Positions 7,938 to 19,300 of a stretch of 64,000 nt of DNA are shown one piece after another (position 1 is the stretch's first letter; each line of letters opens with the position of its first letter). Origin of the DNA: a bacterium MS4 (lineage in GTDB: Bacteria > Bacillota > Clostridia > Oscillospirales > Acutalibacteraceae); contig CCFG01000011.1 in assembly GCA_000752215.1 (NCBI GenBank), positions 78,111-142,110 of the forward strand, given 5' to 3'. A model generated the notes under the pieces. That model saw only the letters and a list, made by a program, of their open reading frames with translations. It was not told where the DNA came from and did not search any database. The position numbers were made by a program, and so were the translations under genes.

Positions 7938-8939
7938 ATGATGACGGTCCGTGAACGTACACAGGAGATTGAAGAACAAACCCTTTCGTCCTATGCCGCA
8001 CTTTCCAGGAATACGCTGGGCAGGGATGTTCCCGAGGAGGAGTGCGATCTGCGCACGCCCTATCAGCGGGACCGGGACAAAATCCTTCACTGCAAATCTT
8101 TTCGCCGGCTGAAGCATAAGACGCAGGTGTTTCTTTCCCCGGAAGGCGACCACTACCGCACGCGCCTGACCCACACGCTGGAGGTTTCCCAGATCGCCCG
8201 CACCATAGCAAGGGCGCTCCGGCTGAACGAGGATCTGACGGAGGCGATTTCCCTCGGCCATGATCTGGGGCATACGCCGTTTGGCCACGCGGGGGAACGG
8301 GCGCTGGATCAGCTTTGTCCCGGCGGGTTCCGCCACTACGAGCAAAGCGTGCGCATCGTGGAAAAGCTTGAGAAAAACGGCGCCGGCCTCAATCTGACAA
8401 AAGAGGTGCGCGACGGAATCCTGTGCCACACCAAGGGCAGGGAGGCAATGACGCTCGAGGGAAGAGTAGTCCGTACGGCGGACCGGATTGCCTACATAAA
8501 TCACGATATGGACGACGCCGAGCGGGCGGGGGTACTGCTGGAAAGCGATATTCCGAAAGATATCAAATCCGTTTTGGGCGGACGGCGGACGGAGAGAATC
8601 GATACCCTGGTCCATTCCGTCGTGGAAAACAGCCGGAACGGGGAAATCAGAATGGACCCGAGGGTTCAGGAGGCTTTTGACAGGCTGCACGATTTTATGT
8701 CTGAGTCCGTCTATCTGAATCCCTACGCAAAGGCGGAAGAGAAAAAGGTTCCGAATCTGATCGGCACGCTGTACAGCTATTATCTGCAGCGGCCCGAGCG
8801 TTTCCCGCCGGATATGTGCCTGATTGCGGAGCAGGACGGAACCGAGCGCGCCGCATGCGATTATATTGCGGGGATGACCGATCATTTTGCGGTCCAGCTG
8901 TTTCAGGATATTTATGTGCCGAAATCCTGGAAATTGTAA
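7938..8939 (+). CDS. dgt: dGTPase-like deoxynucleoside triphosphate triphosphohydrolase (HD domain)
   Basis: This HD-superfamily hydrolase is expected to split dNTPs into deoxynucleosides and triphosphate. The opening RTPYQRDRDKILHCKSFRRLKHKTQVF is the standard Dgt N-terminus (residues about 38-65), and THTLEVSQIARTIARAL and GHDLGHTPFGHAGE supply the HD metal ligands; DRIAYINHDMDDA carries a further conserved Asp. It is 333 residues from ATG 7938, preceded by a GGCGGTGG stretch; an adjacent ATG at 7941 is possible. The order dgt-dnaG-rpoD is common in Clostridia and links dNTP control to the primase and sigma genes in one transcript. Confidence 0.92.
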   Translation: MMTVRERTQEIEEQTLSSYAALSRNTLGRDVPEEECDLRTPYQRDRDKILHCKSFRRLKHKTQVFLSPEGDHYRTRLTHTLEVSQIARTIARALRLNEDLTEAISLGHDLGHTPFGHAGERALDQLCPGGFRHYEQSVRIVEKLEKNGAGLNLTKEVRDGILCHTKGREAMTLEGRVVRTADRIAYINHDMDDAERAGVLLESDIPKDIKSVLGGRRTERIDTLVHSVVENSRNGEIRMDPRVQEAFDRLHDFMSESVYLNPYAKAEEKKVPNLIGTLYSYYLQRPERFPPDMCLIAEQDGTERAACDYIAGMTDHFAVQLFQDIYVPKSWKL

Positions 8940-8964
8940 ATTTTAATAAAAATGAGGTGACGAT

Positions 8965-10731
8965 ATGCCATTGCCGGAAGCTTTTATGCAGGAGTTAAAG
9001 GCGCGCTGCGAAATATCCGAAGTCGTCGCTTCTTATGTCAATCTCAGGCACAGCGGCAGGAATCTGGTCGGACTTTGTCCTTTTCACAATGAAAAGACGC
9101 CGTCCTTTAACGTGTATCCGGAAAACGGTTCGTTTTACTGCTTTGGCTGCGGTGCGGGAGGCGACGTCATTACGTTTGTCCGCCGCATTGAAAATCTGGA
9201 TTACATGGAGGCGGTTCGCTTTCTGGCGCAGCGCGCCGGGCTTCAAGTGCCGGAAAACCAGGTCGACGACGGCATGGCCAGGCTGCGGGCGCGCATTCTG
9301 GAAATCAACCGCGAGGCCGCGCGGTACTATTATTCAATATTAAATTCGGAGCAGGGGAAGGCGGGCATGGATTATCTGAACCGTCGTGCCCTGTCGCCCG
9401 CCACGGTTCGCCATTTTGGGCTGGGGTACGCTCCGGCTTCCCGTTACTCGCTGGTGGGATGTCTGGAGAAAAAGGGCTACACGCAGAACGAAATGATTCT
9501 GGCCAATGTCGCTTTTAAAGGCCGGTCGGGACAAGCTGTTGACCGCTTTTTTTCACGGGTGATATTCCCCATCATTGATCTGAGGGGGAACGTGATTGCC
9601 TTCGGCGGCCGAGTGCTGACCGATGAAAAGCCGAAATATCTCAATACTTCGGACACGCCTGTGTTCAATAAAGGCAATTTTCTGTTCGCGCTGAATTTTG
9701 CCAAAAACAGCGGCACCGAGCAGCTGATCCTGTGTGAGGGCTACATGGACGTGATTTCCATGCATCAGGCCGGGTTCACCAACGCGGTCGCCACGCTGGG
9801 CACGGCGCTGACGCCGAATCAGGCCCGCCTGATGGCGCGGTATACGAAAGAAGTGGTTCTTTCCTACGATTCGGACGAAGCGGGGCAGAAGGCGACCGCG
9901 CGCGCCATCCCGATTCTGCGCGAGGCGGGACTGCTGGTGAAGGTGCTTACGATTTCCGGAGGAAAAGACCCGGACGAATACATACGATCGAACGGCCAGA
10001 ACGGCCGGGTGAAATTCAAGCAGCTGATTGACGCCAGCGGAAACGACGTAGAATACCGTTTGCAGAAAATCCGGCAGGGCTGCAACATTCAGACGCCGCA
10101 GGGCAGGGTGGATTACCTCACGGGTGCTTCCACGGTGCTGGCCACGCTGGACAACCGGATTGAGCAGGAGGTATACGCGGGAAAGCTTGCGGAGGAAATC
10201 GGAATTGAGCGTACGGCCATTTTGCAGCAGGTACAGAAGAACCGCTCGAAACTGAAAAAAAATCAGGAGCAAAAGGCATTCAAAGCGTTCCAGCAGCAGT
10301 CGGCGGGTGTTCGCGACAGCATTAACCCCGAAAAAGTGCAGCATTTAAGGGCTGCAAGCGCGGAAGAGGCGCTGATTGCGTATATTGTTCAATACCCTGA
10401 GAACGCTATAGCAGTAGAAAGGCTTTTGCCGGCCGAAAAATTTGCGACGACGTTTAACCGCCGTGTATATGGGACAATAATGGAAAGAATTAGGAATGCG
10501 AAGGCGGTCAGCCTTACAGATATAGCGGAAGAGTTCTCCATGGAGGAGATTTCTTCCATTGCCAAGATTTTTGCGAAATTTCACGGTGTTTCCGTTACGA
10601 TGCGGGACGCAGAGGAATATATCGATGTTATTCAGCAGGAATATGAAAAAATGAGCGTAGAAAACGTAAATTCAGCAGAGCCGCAGGAGATACAGGATTA
10701 CCTGCAAAAGCTGAGGTCACAGAAGAAATAG
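8965..10731 (+). CDS. dnaG: DNA primase
   Basis: DnaG makes the RNA primers for lagging-strand synthesis. The 588-residue protein has the N-terminal CHC2 zinc finger (LCPFHNEKTPSF and YCFGCGAGGD, residues about 40-67), the catalytic core with FGGRVL and the Toprim motif LILCEGYMDVISMHQAGF plus SYDSDEAG, and a helical C-terminal region that would contact the DnaB helicase. ATG 8965 follows a GAGGTGA site. It sits 25 bases after the dgt-like gene and 12 bases before rpoD in the classical macromolecular synthesis operon. Confidence 0.98.
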   Translation: MPLPEAFMQELKARCEISEVVASYVNLRHSGRNLVGLCPFHNEKTPSFNVYPENGSFYCFGCGAGGDVITFVRRIENLDYMEAVRFLAQRAGLQVPENQVDDGMARLRARILEINREAARYYYSILNSEQGKAGMDYLNRRALSPATVRHFGLGYAPASRYSLVGCLEKKGYTQNEMILANVAFKGRSGQAVDRFFSRVIFPIIDLRGNVIAFGGRVLTDEKPKYLNTSDTPVFNKGNFLFALNFAKNSGTEQLILCEGYMDVISMHQAGFTNAVATLGTALTPNQARLMARYTKEVVLSYDSDEAGQKATARAIPILREAGLLVKVLTISGGKDPDEYIRSNGQNGRVKFKQLIDASGNDVEYRLQKIRQGCNIQTPQGRVDYLTGASTVLATLDNRIEQEVYAGKLAEEIGIERTAILQQVQKNRSKLKKNQEQKAFKAFQQQSAGVRDSINPEKVQHLRAASAEEALIAYIVQYPENAIAVERLLPAEKFATTFNRRVYGTIMERIRNAKAVSLTDIAEEFSMEEISSIAKIFAKFHGVSVTMRDAEEYIDVIQQEYEKMSVENVNSAEPQEIQDYLQKLRSQKK

Positions 10732-10743
10732 GGGGACTAATTT

Positions 10744-11838
10744 ATGGGAGCACCGGACAAGAAAACAGTGATCAGGGAATTAATCGAGCAGGGAAAGAGC
10801 AAAGGACAGCTTTCGACTAAGGAAATTCTGGACGCGATCGGAGAACTGGACTTTGAACCCGAGCAGATCGAAAAATTCTATGATACGCTGGAAGCGCAGG
10901 GTGTGGAAATTATTGAGGATTTTGCCGACGTAGCGCTGGAAGACATTGACTTCAACACGCAGGTGGACGAAAACGAAGACATGGAATCTGCGCTCAGCAC
11001 GGAAGGAATTGCGATCGACGACCCTGTCAAGGTTTACCTGAAAGAGATCGGCCGGGTTCCCCTTTTGACGCCGGAGGAGGAAATCGACCTTGCCATTCGC
11101 ATTTCCGACGGGGACGAGACCGCAAAAAAGCGCCTTTCCGAAGCGAACCTCCGCCTGGTCGTCAGCATTGCGAAGCGCTATCTGGGGCGCGGTATGCAGT
11201 TCCTGGACCTGATTCAGGAAGGAAACTTAGGTTTGATTAAGGCGGTAGAAAAATTCGATTACTCCAAGGGCTTTAAATTTTCCACCTACGCGACGTGGTG
11301 GATCCGTCAGGCGATTACCCGCGCCATTGCCGACCAGGCAAGGACCATCCGAATCCCGGTTCACATGGTGGAAACCATTAATAAGGTAAAGAAGGTCTCC
11401 AGCCAGCTTCTGCACACCAACGGTCACGAGCCGACCGCCGATGAGATTTCCGAAGAGCTGGATATGCCGGTGGACAAAGTGCGTGAAATCATGCGCGTCG
11501 CACAGGAGCCGGTTTCCCTGGAAACGCCGATCGGCGAGGAAGAGGACAGCCATCTCGGCGACTTTATTCCGGATGACGACGCCCCGGCGCCGGCGGACGC
11601 CGCTTCCCACACGCTTTTGAAGGAACAGCTTGCCGATGTGCTCGACACGCTGACCCCCAGGGAGGAAAAGGTGCTCCGTCTGCGCTTTGGCCTGGAGGAT
11701 GGCCGTTCCCGCACTTTGGAGGAAGTCGGAAAGGAATTTAATGTTACCAGAGAGCGTATCAGACAGATTGAGGCGAAGGCCCTGCGCAAGCTGCGCCATC
11801 CGAGCCGCAGCAAAAAGCTGAAAGATTTCCTGGATTAA
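10744..11838 (+). CDS. rpoD: RNA polymerase primary sigma factor SigA/RpoD
   Basis: The 364-residue protein is the housekeeping sigma factor. It has a region 1.1-like N-terminus, region 1.2 ([18 protein letters not shown]), region 2 with [20 protein letters not shown] and [20 protein letters not shown] (core binding, -10 recognition and melting), region 3 ([13 protein letters not shown]) and region 4 with [16 protein letters not shown] and [18 protein letters not shown] (-35 recognition). AGGGGGAC lies before ATG 10744. The many TTGACA/TATAAT-like sites in this window are what such a factor should read. It is co-transcribed with dnaG. Confidence 0.98.
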   Translation: MGAPDKKTVIRELIEQGKSKGQLSTKEILDAIGELDFEPEQIEKFYDTLEAQGVEIIEDFADVALEDIDFNTQVDENEDMESALSTEGIAIDDPVKVYLKEIGRVPLLTPEEEIDLAIRISDGDETAKKRLSEANLRLVVSIAKRYLGRGMQFLDLIQEGNLGLIKAVEKFDYSKGFKFSTYATWWIRQAITRAIADQARTIRIPVHMVETINKVKKVSSQLLHTNGHEPTADEISEELDMPVDKVREIMRVAQEPVSLETPIGEEEDSHLGDFIPDDDAPAPADAASHTLLKEQLADVLDTLTPREEKVLRLRFGLEDGRSRTLEEVGKEFNVTRERIRQIEAKALRKLRHPSRSKKLKDFLD

Positions 11839-11852
11839 AGGGGATGACTGCA

Positions 11853-12284
11853 ATGGTCATGACACTGGAAGCCGATTACGCCGTCAGAATTGTGGAAATG
11901 CTGGCGGTATCCAATCAAAAAATAGATGCGAGGTCCATTTCCGACCAGGCCCACGTACCTTTGCGGTTTGCGCTGAAAATTCTGCGCAAGCTGGTGGCGG
12001 GCGGTCTGATCGTCTCGTACAAGGGAGCGCACGGCGGCTATATGCTTGCGCGGGAACCCGGCAAAATCACCCTGCGGGAAGTGATTGAGTCGGTCGAAGG
12101 CCCGTACATGATCAGCCGATGCCAGCAGGACGAGTACGCCTGCCAGCACAACACCTGCTGTAAGGTTCATCAGATCTACGACGAGATTTCGTCCATTGTA
12201 CGTAAAAAACTGGACTCCTATACCTTTGATTCCCTCAGCAATGGCGATACAGGCGATATCATGGGGAAAAAAGGGGAAAAATGA
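11853..12284 (+). CDS. Rrf2 family transcriptional regulator, probable Fe-S cluster type
   Basis: The 143-residue protein has the Rrf2 winged helix: LEADYAVRIVEMLA, a recognition helix region RFALKILRKLVAGGLI, and the wing KGAHGGYMLA. A cysteine cluster follows (ISRC, then YAC, then NTCC, residues about 88-102), in the position where IscR- and NsrR-type members bind an Fe-S cluster, so it may sense Fe-S status, redox or NO. The start is ATG 11853, 9 bases after AAAGGGG (11837-11843); an earlier ATG at 11844 touches that site. It is the last gene of the dgt-dnaG-rpoD operon, unusually with no isc/suf genes nearby, and it ends at a clear terminator. Confidence 0.85.
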   Translation: MVMTLEADYAVRIVEMLAVSNQKIDARSISDQAHVPLRFALKILRKLVAGGLIVSYKGAHGGYMLAREPGKITLREVIESVEGPYMISRCQQDEYACQHNTCCKVHQIYDEISSIVRKKLDSYTFDSLSNGDTGDIMGKKGEK

Positions 12285-12290
12285 ACATAA

Positions 12291-12324
12291 AAAAATCCGG
12301 CGGCTGTTTAGTCGTCGGATTTTT
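12291..12324 (+). terminator. Intrinsic terminator after the rpoD-rrf2 operon
   Basis: A 12-pair stem (12291-12302 with 12313-12324, one G-T pair) around a 10-base loop, with AAAAA on the left and TTTTT on the right arm. Confidence 0.88.
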
Positions 12325-12356
12325 ACCATTTAAATAATAAATTTGTAAAACATAGC

Positions 12357-12385
12357 TTGACAAACACAATATATTGTAATAAAAT
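12357..12385 (+). promoter_or_regulatory. Strong sigma-A promoter of rpoBC
   Basis: A perfect TTGACA (12357-12362) and TAAAAT (12380-12385) with a 17-base spacer. The transcript would carry a leader of about 175 bases before rpoB. Within this leader I see a small AGGTT/AACCT hairpin and no terminator. A 63-codon frame crossing this promoter starts on the TTG of the -35 box and is not credible as a gene. Confidence 0.85.
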
Positions 12386-12565
12386 AATATACTGCATCAT
12401 CATGGAAACATATACTCACGTCTATCTTGCTCTATCATATCACAACAATTTCAAAAAGGCAAGAGGTTCCCATGAAAACCTTCCAAAAGGGGAGATGGAT
12501 GCAGCTTATTTTTGTGCTTTATTTCTTGCGAAGATGGTAAATATATGAATGGAGTGATCGAGCCA

Positions 12566-15500
12566 ATGGTGAATGTCAAACCGGTGCAAGTAGGCAAAAA
12601 TGTTCGCATGAGCTTCGCGCGTATTGATGAAGTCTTGGACATGCCAAACCTGATCGAGGTACAGAAGAATTCCTATCGGTGGTTTCTTGACGAAGGCCTC
12701 AAGGAGGTTTTCAAGGATGTTTCCGGAATTACTGACTATACCGGCAATCTTGTGCTGGACTTTGTGAATTACAAACTGGACGACGACAAACCGAATTACA
12801 GTGTGGAAGAATGCAAAGAGCGTGACGCTACCTATGCGGCTGCTCTGAGGGTTACCGCCCGCCTGCTCAACAAGGAAAGCGGGGAAATAAAAGAATCCGA
12901 GGTTTTCATGGGCGACTTTCCGCTCATGACGGACAGCGGCACTTTTGTTATCAACGGCGCGGAACGCGTGATTGTTTCCCAATTGGTCCGTTCACCCGGC
13001 GTTTATTATAAAATGGAATATGACAAGACGGGCAAGGAGCTGTTCAGCTCCACCGTTATCCCGAACCGCGGCGCGTGGCTGGAATATGAGAACGACGCCA
13101 ACGACGTTTTCTATGTCCGTATCGATAAAAACAGGAAAATTCCGGTAACGGTCTTTGTCCGCGCGCTCGGCCTTGGAACCGACGAAGAAATCCGCGAATA
13201 TTTCGGCGACGACGACCGTATGAACGCCACTATTGAAAAGGATCCCTGCAAAAACACCGAAGAGGCTCTTTTTGAAGTATACAGAAAATTAAGGCCAAGC
13301 GAACCGCCGACGATTGAGAGTGCTCAGTCCCACATCAACGGTTTGTTCTTTGATGCCCGCCGCTACGATCTTTCCCGTGTCGGCCGCTACAAATATAATA
13401 AGAAGCTGAATCTTGCCGGACGCATCATCGGCCAGAAGCTTTCCCGTCCCATTGTCAACCCGCTTACCGGCGAGCTGATGGCGGAAGCGGGTGAAATTCT
13501 TTCTCACGACAAGGCGCATGGAATTGACGATGCAGGCGTGTCCATCGCGTTCGTCAATGTCAACGAGCGTGAGGTAAAGGTAATTTCCAACGGCATGGTT
13601 GACATCAACAAATTTGTCGGGTTTGACGCGAAAGCCGAATGCGGGATCAACGAGAGAGTGCGTTTCAGCGTGCTGGCTGAAATTCTGGATTCCTGTTCTT
13701 CGGACGAGGAACTGAAGGAGACCATTAAAACCAGAGCGGATGAGCTGATTCCAAAGCACATCATCATCGACGATATTTTTTCTTCGATCAACTATATGAA
13801 CTGCCTGGCCGTGGGCCTTGGCAATCTCGACGATATCGACCATCTGGGAAACCGCCGTATCCGTTCGGTCGGCGAACTGCTTCAAAATCAGTTTAGAATT
13901 GGTTTTTCCAGACTTGAGCGCGTTATACGTGAAAGAATGACATTGCAGGCACAGGATTTGGAAGTCCTGACCCCTCATTCCTTAATCAATATCCGTCCTG
14001 TTGTGGCGGCGATCAAGGAATTCTTCGGCTCCTCCCCGCTGTCGCAGTTCATGGATCAGACGAACCCGCTTGCGGAGCTGACGCATAAGCGCCGTCTTTC
14101 CGCCCTGGGTCCCGGCGGCCTGTCGAGAGACCGCGCGGGCTTCGAAGTCCGTGACGTTCACTACAGCCACTACGGACGCATGTGCCCGATTGAAACGCCG
14201 GAAGGTCCAAACATCGGACTGATTTCCTATCTGGCGACCTTTGCCAGAATCAATGAGTACGGCTTTATTGAAGCGCCGTTCCGCCGCGTGGACAGAGCGA
14301 CCGGCTGCGTCACCCGTGAAGTAATCTATATGACCGCGGATATTGAGGACGATTATATCGTTGCGCAGGCGAACGAACCGCTCGACGAGCAGGGACGCTT
14401 CAAAAATGCCAAGGTCAACGCCCGTTACCGCGACGAGTTCCTTGAAATCGAGCGCGAAAAAGCGGACTATATGGACGTTTCGCCGAGGATGGTTGTTTCC
14501 GTCGCCACCGCGATGATTCCCTTCCTGGAAAACGACGACGCCAACCGTGCGCTGATGGGTTCCAACATGCAGCGGCAGGCGGTTCCGCTTCTGAAAACCG
14601 AATCTCCGATCGTCGGGACCGGCATGGAATATAAAGCCGGCGTCGACTCCGGCGTATGCGTGATCGCCAGACACTCCGGCGTTGTCCGCAGCGTAAGCGC
14701 GGATGAAATCCGGGTGACCTGTGACGACGGCAGCGTCGACGTTTACCATGTTACTAAGTTTATGCGTTCCAACCAGGGAACATGTATCAATCAGGTTCCC
14801 GTTGTCGATGTCAACCAGAGAGTGGAAGCCGGTTCCGTCATTGCCGACGGTCCCGCGACCAAGGACGGCGAAATCAGTCTGGGCAAAAACGCCCTGATCG
14901 GCTTCATGACATGGGAAGGCTACAACTACGAGGATGCTGTTCTCATCAGCGAAAAGATTGTCCGCGACGATGTTTACACATCCATTCATATTGAAGAATA
15001 CGAAATTGAATCCAGAGACACGAAGCTCGGGCCGGAGGAAATCACAAGGGATATTCCGAACGTCAACGAGGATCTGCTTCACGATCTGGACGAAAGCGGA
15101 ATCATCCGCATCGGCGCCGAGGTGCGTGCCGGTGATATTCTTGTCGGTAAGGTCACGCCGAAGGGCGAGACGGAGCTGACTGCCGAAGAGCGCCTGCTGC
15201 GCGCCATCTTCGGTGAAAAGGCCAGAGAGGTGAGGGACACTTCTCTGAGAGTGCCTCACGGCGAATACGGCATTGTGGTCGACGTAAAGGTATTTACCCG
15301 CGAAAACAGCCACGACGAGCTAAGCCCCGGTGTCAACAAGGTTGTCCGCTGCTATATTGCCCAGAAGCGTAAAATTTCCGTGGGCGATAAGATGGCCGGC
15401 CGCCACGGCAACAAGGGCGTTGTTTCCCGTATCCTTCCGGTGGAAGACATGCCGTTCCTTCCGGACGGCACCCCGCTCGACATTGTTCTGAATCCGTTGG

Positions 15501-16324
15501 GCGTTCCTTCCCGTATGAATATCGGACAGGTGCTTGAGGTTCACCTCGGCTATGCCGCAAAGGCGCTCGGCTGGAAGATCATGACCCCGGTATTCGACGG
15601 TGCGCATGAAGACGACATTGTCGAATGCTTTAAAAAGGCCGGCATCAGCGAGGATGGCAAGACCATTCTGAAGGATGGCCGTACCGGAGAGTTCTTTGAC
15701 AACCCGGTTACCGTCGGCATTATGTATTACCTGAAACTGCATCATCTGGTTGACGATAAAATCCATGCCCGTTCCACCGGACCTTACTCCCTTGTCACGC
15801 AGCAGCCTCTGGGCGGTAAAGCGCAGTTCGGCGGCCAGCGTTTCGGCGAAATGGAAGTCTGGGCGCTGGAAGCTTACGGCGCGGCGTATACCCTGCAGGA
15901 AATTCTTACCGTCAAGTCCGACGACGTCGTGGGCCGCGTAAAGACCTACGAAGCGATCGTGAAGGGCCAGAACATTCCGAAGCCGGGCGTTCCGGAATCG
16001 TTTAAGGTTCTGATTAAAGAACTGCAGTCCCTGGGCCTTGACGTCAAGGTGCTGAACCAGAACAACGAGGAAATCGATCTGAAGCAGAACTTTGACGATG
16101 ACGACGACATGGGCTTCAATCCTTCGGACGAAAGCTTTGACGAGCCGAATGTTGCGGATGACCTTGAAGGCTATTCGGTGGAGGACTCGGATGACGACGA
16201 AAGCCTGTTTGACGACGTGGACGACTATATTGAAGACGACACCAGCGATGACAGTGATGAGGAAGATGAATTTGATAAGGACGAACCCTTTGACCTTAAT
16301 TCTGACGGCAGCGACGAAATATAA
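12566..16324 (+). CDS. rpoB: RNA polymerase beta subunit with a highly acidic C-terminal tail
   Basis: RpoB forms half of the polymerase active-site cleft. Conserved segments are visible throughout: [11 protein letters not shown] near the N-terminus, the rifampicin region [44 protein letters not shown], and the C-terminal [26 protein letters not shown] of the rifampicin pocket reads as the wild-type-like SPLSQFMDQ. After the normal end there is a tail of about 78 residues (from residue about 1175) in which about half are Asp or Glu. The start is ATG 12566 with GGAGTGAT at 12551-12558; an in-frame ATG at 12545 lacks a site. Length is 1252 residues. It forms an operon with rpoC, 17 bases downstream. 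Confidence 0.98.
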   Translation: MVNVKPVQVGKNVRMSFARIDEVLDMPNLIEVQKNSYRWFLDEGLKEVFKDVSGITDYTGNLVLDFVNYKLDDDKPNYSVEECKERDATYAAALRVTARLLNKESGEIKESEVFMGDFPLMTDSGTFVINGAERVIVSQLVRSPGVYYKMEYDKTGKELFSSTVIPNRGAWLEYENDANDVFYVRIDKNRKIPVTVFVRALGLGTDEEIREYFGDDDRMNATIEKDPCKNTEEALFEVYRKLRPSEPPTIESAQSHINGLFFDARRYDLSRVGRYKYNKKLNLAGRIIGQKLSRPIVNPLTGELMAEAGEILSHDKAHGIDDAGVSIAFVNVNEREVKVISNGMVDINKFVGFDAKAECGINERVRFSVLAEILDSCSSDEELKETIKTRADELIPKHIIIDDIFSSINYMNCLAVGLGNLDDIDHLGNRRIRSVGELLQNQFRIGFSRLERVIRERMTLQAQDLEVLTPHSLINIRPVVAAIKEFFGSSPLSQFMDQTNPLAELTHKRRLSALGPGGLSRDRAGFEVRDVHYSHYGRMCPIETPEGPNIGLISYLATFARINEYGFIEAPFRRVDRATGCVTREVIYMTADIEDDYIVAQANEPLDEQGRFKNAKVNARYRDEFLEIEREKADYMDVSPRMVVSVATAMIPFLENDDANRALMGSNMQRQAVPLLKTESPIVGTGMEYKAGVDSGVCVIARHSGVVRSVSADEIRVTCDDGSVDVYHVTKFMRSNQGTCINQVPVVDVNQRVEAGSVIADGPATKDGEISLGKNALIGFMTWEGYNYEDAVLISEKIVRDDVYTSIHIEEYEIESRDTKLGPEEITRDIPNVNEDLLHDLDESGIIRIGAEVRAGDILVGKVTPKGETELTAEERLLRAIFGEKAREVRDTSLRVPHGEYGIVVDVKVFTRENSHDELSPGVNKVVRCYIAQKRKISVGDKMAGRHGNKGVVSRILPVEDMPFLPDGTPLDIVLNPLGVPSRMNIGQVLEVHLGYAAKALGWKIMTPVFDGAHEDDIVECFKKAGISEDGKTILKDGRTGEFFDNPVTVGIMYYLKLHHLVDDKIHARSTGPYSLVTQQPLGGKAQFGGQRFGEMEVWALEAYGAAYTLQEILTVKSDDVVGRVKTYEAIVKGQNIPKPGVPESFKVLIKELQSLGLDVKVLNQNNEEIDLKQNFDDDDDMGFNPSDESFDEPNVADDLEGYSVEDSDDDESLFDDVDDYIEDDTSDDSDEEDEFDKDEPFDLNSDGSDEI

Positions 16325-16341
16325 TAGAATGGGGTTGCAAT

Positions 16342-19300
16342 ATGGAATTTAATGTTTTTGAATCAATCAAGATCGGACTTGCTTCACCGGAAAAAATCAG
16401 AGAATGGTCCCATGGCGAAGTAAAAAAACCGGAAACGATCAATTATCGTACCCTCAAGCCCGAACGCGATGGTCTTTTCTGTGAACGTATCTTCGGGCCC
16501 CAAAAGGACTGGGAATGCCATTGCGGAAAGTATAAGAGAATTCGCTATAAAGGGAAGATCTGCGAACGCTGCGGTGTTGAGGTCACCCGGGCGAAGGTTC
16601 GCCGCGAGCGCATGGGCCACATCGAACTGGCCGCTCCTGTTTCCCACATCTGGTATTTTAAGGGGATTCCGTCCCGAATGGGACTGATCCTTGATATATC
16701 CCCCCGTATGCTGGAAAAGGTCCTGTATTTCGCACTGTATATCGTAACGGACCCCGGCAACGTCCGCGAGCTGCAGAAAAAGCAGCTTCTGAACGAAAAA
16801 GAGTACCGCGATATGCGTGAAAAGTATGAAGACGACTTTGAAGCCAGCATGGGCGCCGAAGCGATCAAAAAGCTTCTGACGGAAATCGACCTCGACGTTG
16901 TTTCCGAAGAGCTCAAGTCGGAGCTTGCCGGCGCTTCCGGCCAGAAGCGTGTCCGCATTCTGAAACGTCTGGAAGTGATCGAAGCCTTCCGCCTTTCCGG
17001 CAACCGTCCGGAATGGATGATCCTCGATGTGGTTCCGGTCATTCCGCCGGATATCCGTCCGATGGTACAGCTCGACGGCGGCCGTTTCGCGACGTCCGAC
17101 TTGAACGACCTCTACCGCCGTGTAATCAACAGAAACAACCGCCTGAAAAGGCTTTTGGAGCTTGGCGCTCCGGATATCATTGTCCGCAACGAAAAGCGCA
17201 TGCTGCAGGAAGCCGTCGATGCCCTGATCGACAACGGCCGCCGCGGCCGTCCGGTAACCGGACCGAACAACCGTCCGCTGAAATCCCTTTCCGACATGCT
17301 GAAAGGCAAGCAGGGACGTTTCCGCCAGAACCTTCTGGGCAAGCGCGTCGACTATTCCGGCCGTTCCGTTATCGTGGTAGGCCCGGAGCTGAAAATGTAC
17401 CAGTGCGGCCTTCCTAAGGAAATGGCGCTGGAGCTGTTCAAGCCCTTTGTCATGAAACGCCTTGTGGAAACCGGCGCCGCCGGAAACATCAAGGCCGCCA
17501 GAAAAGCGGTGGAGCGCGCGAAGCCCGAGGTTTGGGATGCGCTGGAAATCGTCATCAAGAACCACCCGGTCCTGCTGAATCGTGCGCCTACGCTGCACAG
17601 ACTCGGTATCCAGGCGTTTGAGCCGGTGCTGGTTGAGGGCCGTGCCTTAAAGCTGCATCCGCTGGCCTGTACGGCTTACAACGCGGACTTCGACGGCGAC
17701 CAGATGGCTGTTCACGTTCCGCTTTCCGCAGAAGCGCAGGCTGAGGCCCGCTTCCTGATGCTGGCTGCCGGCAACCTGCTCAAGCCTTCCGACGGACGCC
17801 CCGTTACCGTTCCTACACAGGACATGGTGCTGGGTTCCTATTACCTCACTTTGGAAAAGGATGGGGAACTCGGCGAAGGCAAAATATTCAGAGACTATAA
17901 TGAAGCCATTATGGCTTATGATTCCAAGACCGTCGGCCTTCACGCAAAGATCAAGGTCCGCAGAACCATGGAAATCAACGGGGAAGAGATTTCCCGGTTG
18001 GTGGACACCACCGTTGGCCGTATGATCTTCAACAGGCCGATTCCGCAGGATCTGGGCTACGTTGACCGTTCCAATCCGGATAACCTGTTTAAGTATGAAA
18101 TCGATTTTCTGGTCGGCAAAAAGCAGCTGGGCGTCATTATCGATAAGTGTATCAAAGCGCACGGCACCGCCCAGACGGCCGACGTTCTGGACAGCATCAA
18201 ATCGCAGGGCTATAAATATTCCACCCTGAGCGCGATCACGGTCGCTGTCAGCGACGCAACGATTCCGCCGGAAAAGAAACAGATCATTGACGCTGCCGAA
18301 AAGCAGATCGATACCGTTGACGGCCAGTTCAAGATGGGTCTTCTTTCCGACGGTGAGCGTTACAACGCGGTTCTGAAAACCTGGGCAAAGGCAACGGAGG
18401 ATGTTTCCGTTGCGCTGCAGAAAAACCTGAACCGCTACAACCCGATTTTCATGATGGCGGATTCCGGAGCCCGTGGTTCCATGAGCCAGATTCGTCAGCT
18501 GGCCGGTATGCGCGGACTGATTGCCAACACATCCGGTAAAACCATTGAAATTCCGATCAGGGCCAACTACCGTGAGGGCCTGAACATTTTGGAATACTTT
18601 ATTTCCTCCCGCGGCGCCAGAAAGGGCTTGGCGGACACCGCTCTGAGAACGGCCGACTCCGGTTACCTGACCCGCCGCTTGGTCGACGTTTCCCAGGATG
18701 TCATCATTCGTGAGGACGACTGCGGCGCAACCGACGGCCTCGAGGTATACGACATCCGCGAAGGTAAGGAAGCGATCGAGCCCCTTCACGAGCGTCTGCT
18801 CGGAAGATATCTTGTCGAAGACTTTGTCGATGAGAAGACGGGGGAGGTCCTTGTTTCCAAGGATAAGCTGATGAACGACCAGGACGCCGATATCATTGTC
18901 AAGAGCGGCGTGGAACACATTAAGATCCGTTCCGTGCTGAACTGCTGTGCAAAGCACGGAGTCTGCAAGAAGTGCTACGGCGCGAACCTTGCGAACGGCC
19001 AGACGGTCGCGGTCGGCGAAGCGGTCGGAATTATCGCGGCGCAGTCCATCGGCGAGCCGGGCACACAGCTGACCATGAGAACCTTCCACACCGGCGGTGT
19101 CGCCAGCTCGGAGGATATTACACAGGGTCTTCCGCGTGTTGAAGAGCTTTTCGAAGGCCGCAAGCCGAAGCATCTTGCCATTATCAGTGAGATAGCCGGC
19201 TCGGTTTCTTTTGAGGAGATCAAGAAGAACCGCCATGTCGTTGTGACGAACTCCGAAACGGGCGATTCCAAGTCCTACCTGATTCCGTACGGCTCCCGCG

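Noticed and set aside
12357-12548. A 63-codon + strand open frame in the rpoB leader.
   Set aside because: It begins on the TTG of the consensus -35 box, has no ribosome binding site and an A+T-rich, non-protein-like composition. The region is better explained as promoter and leader.
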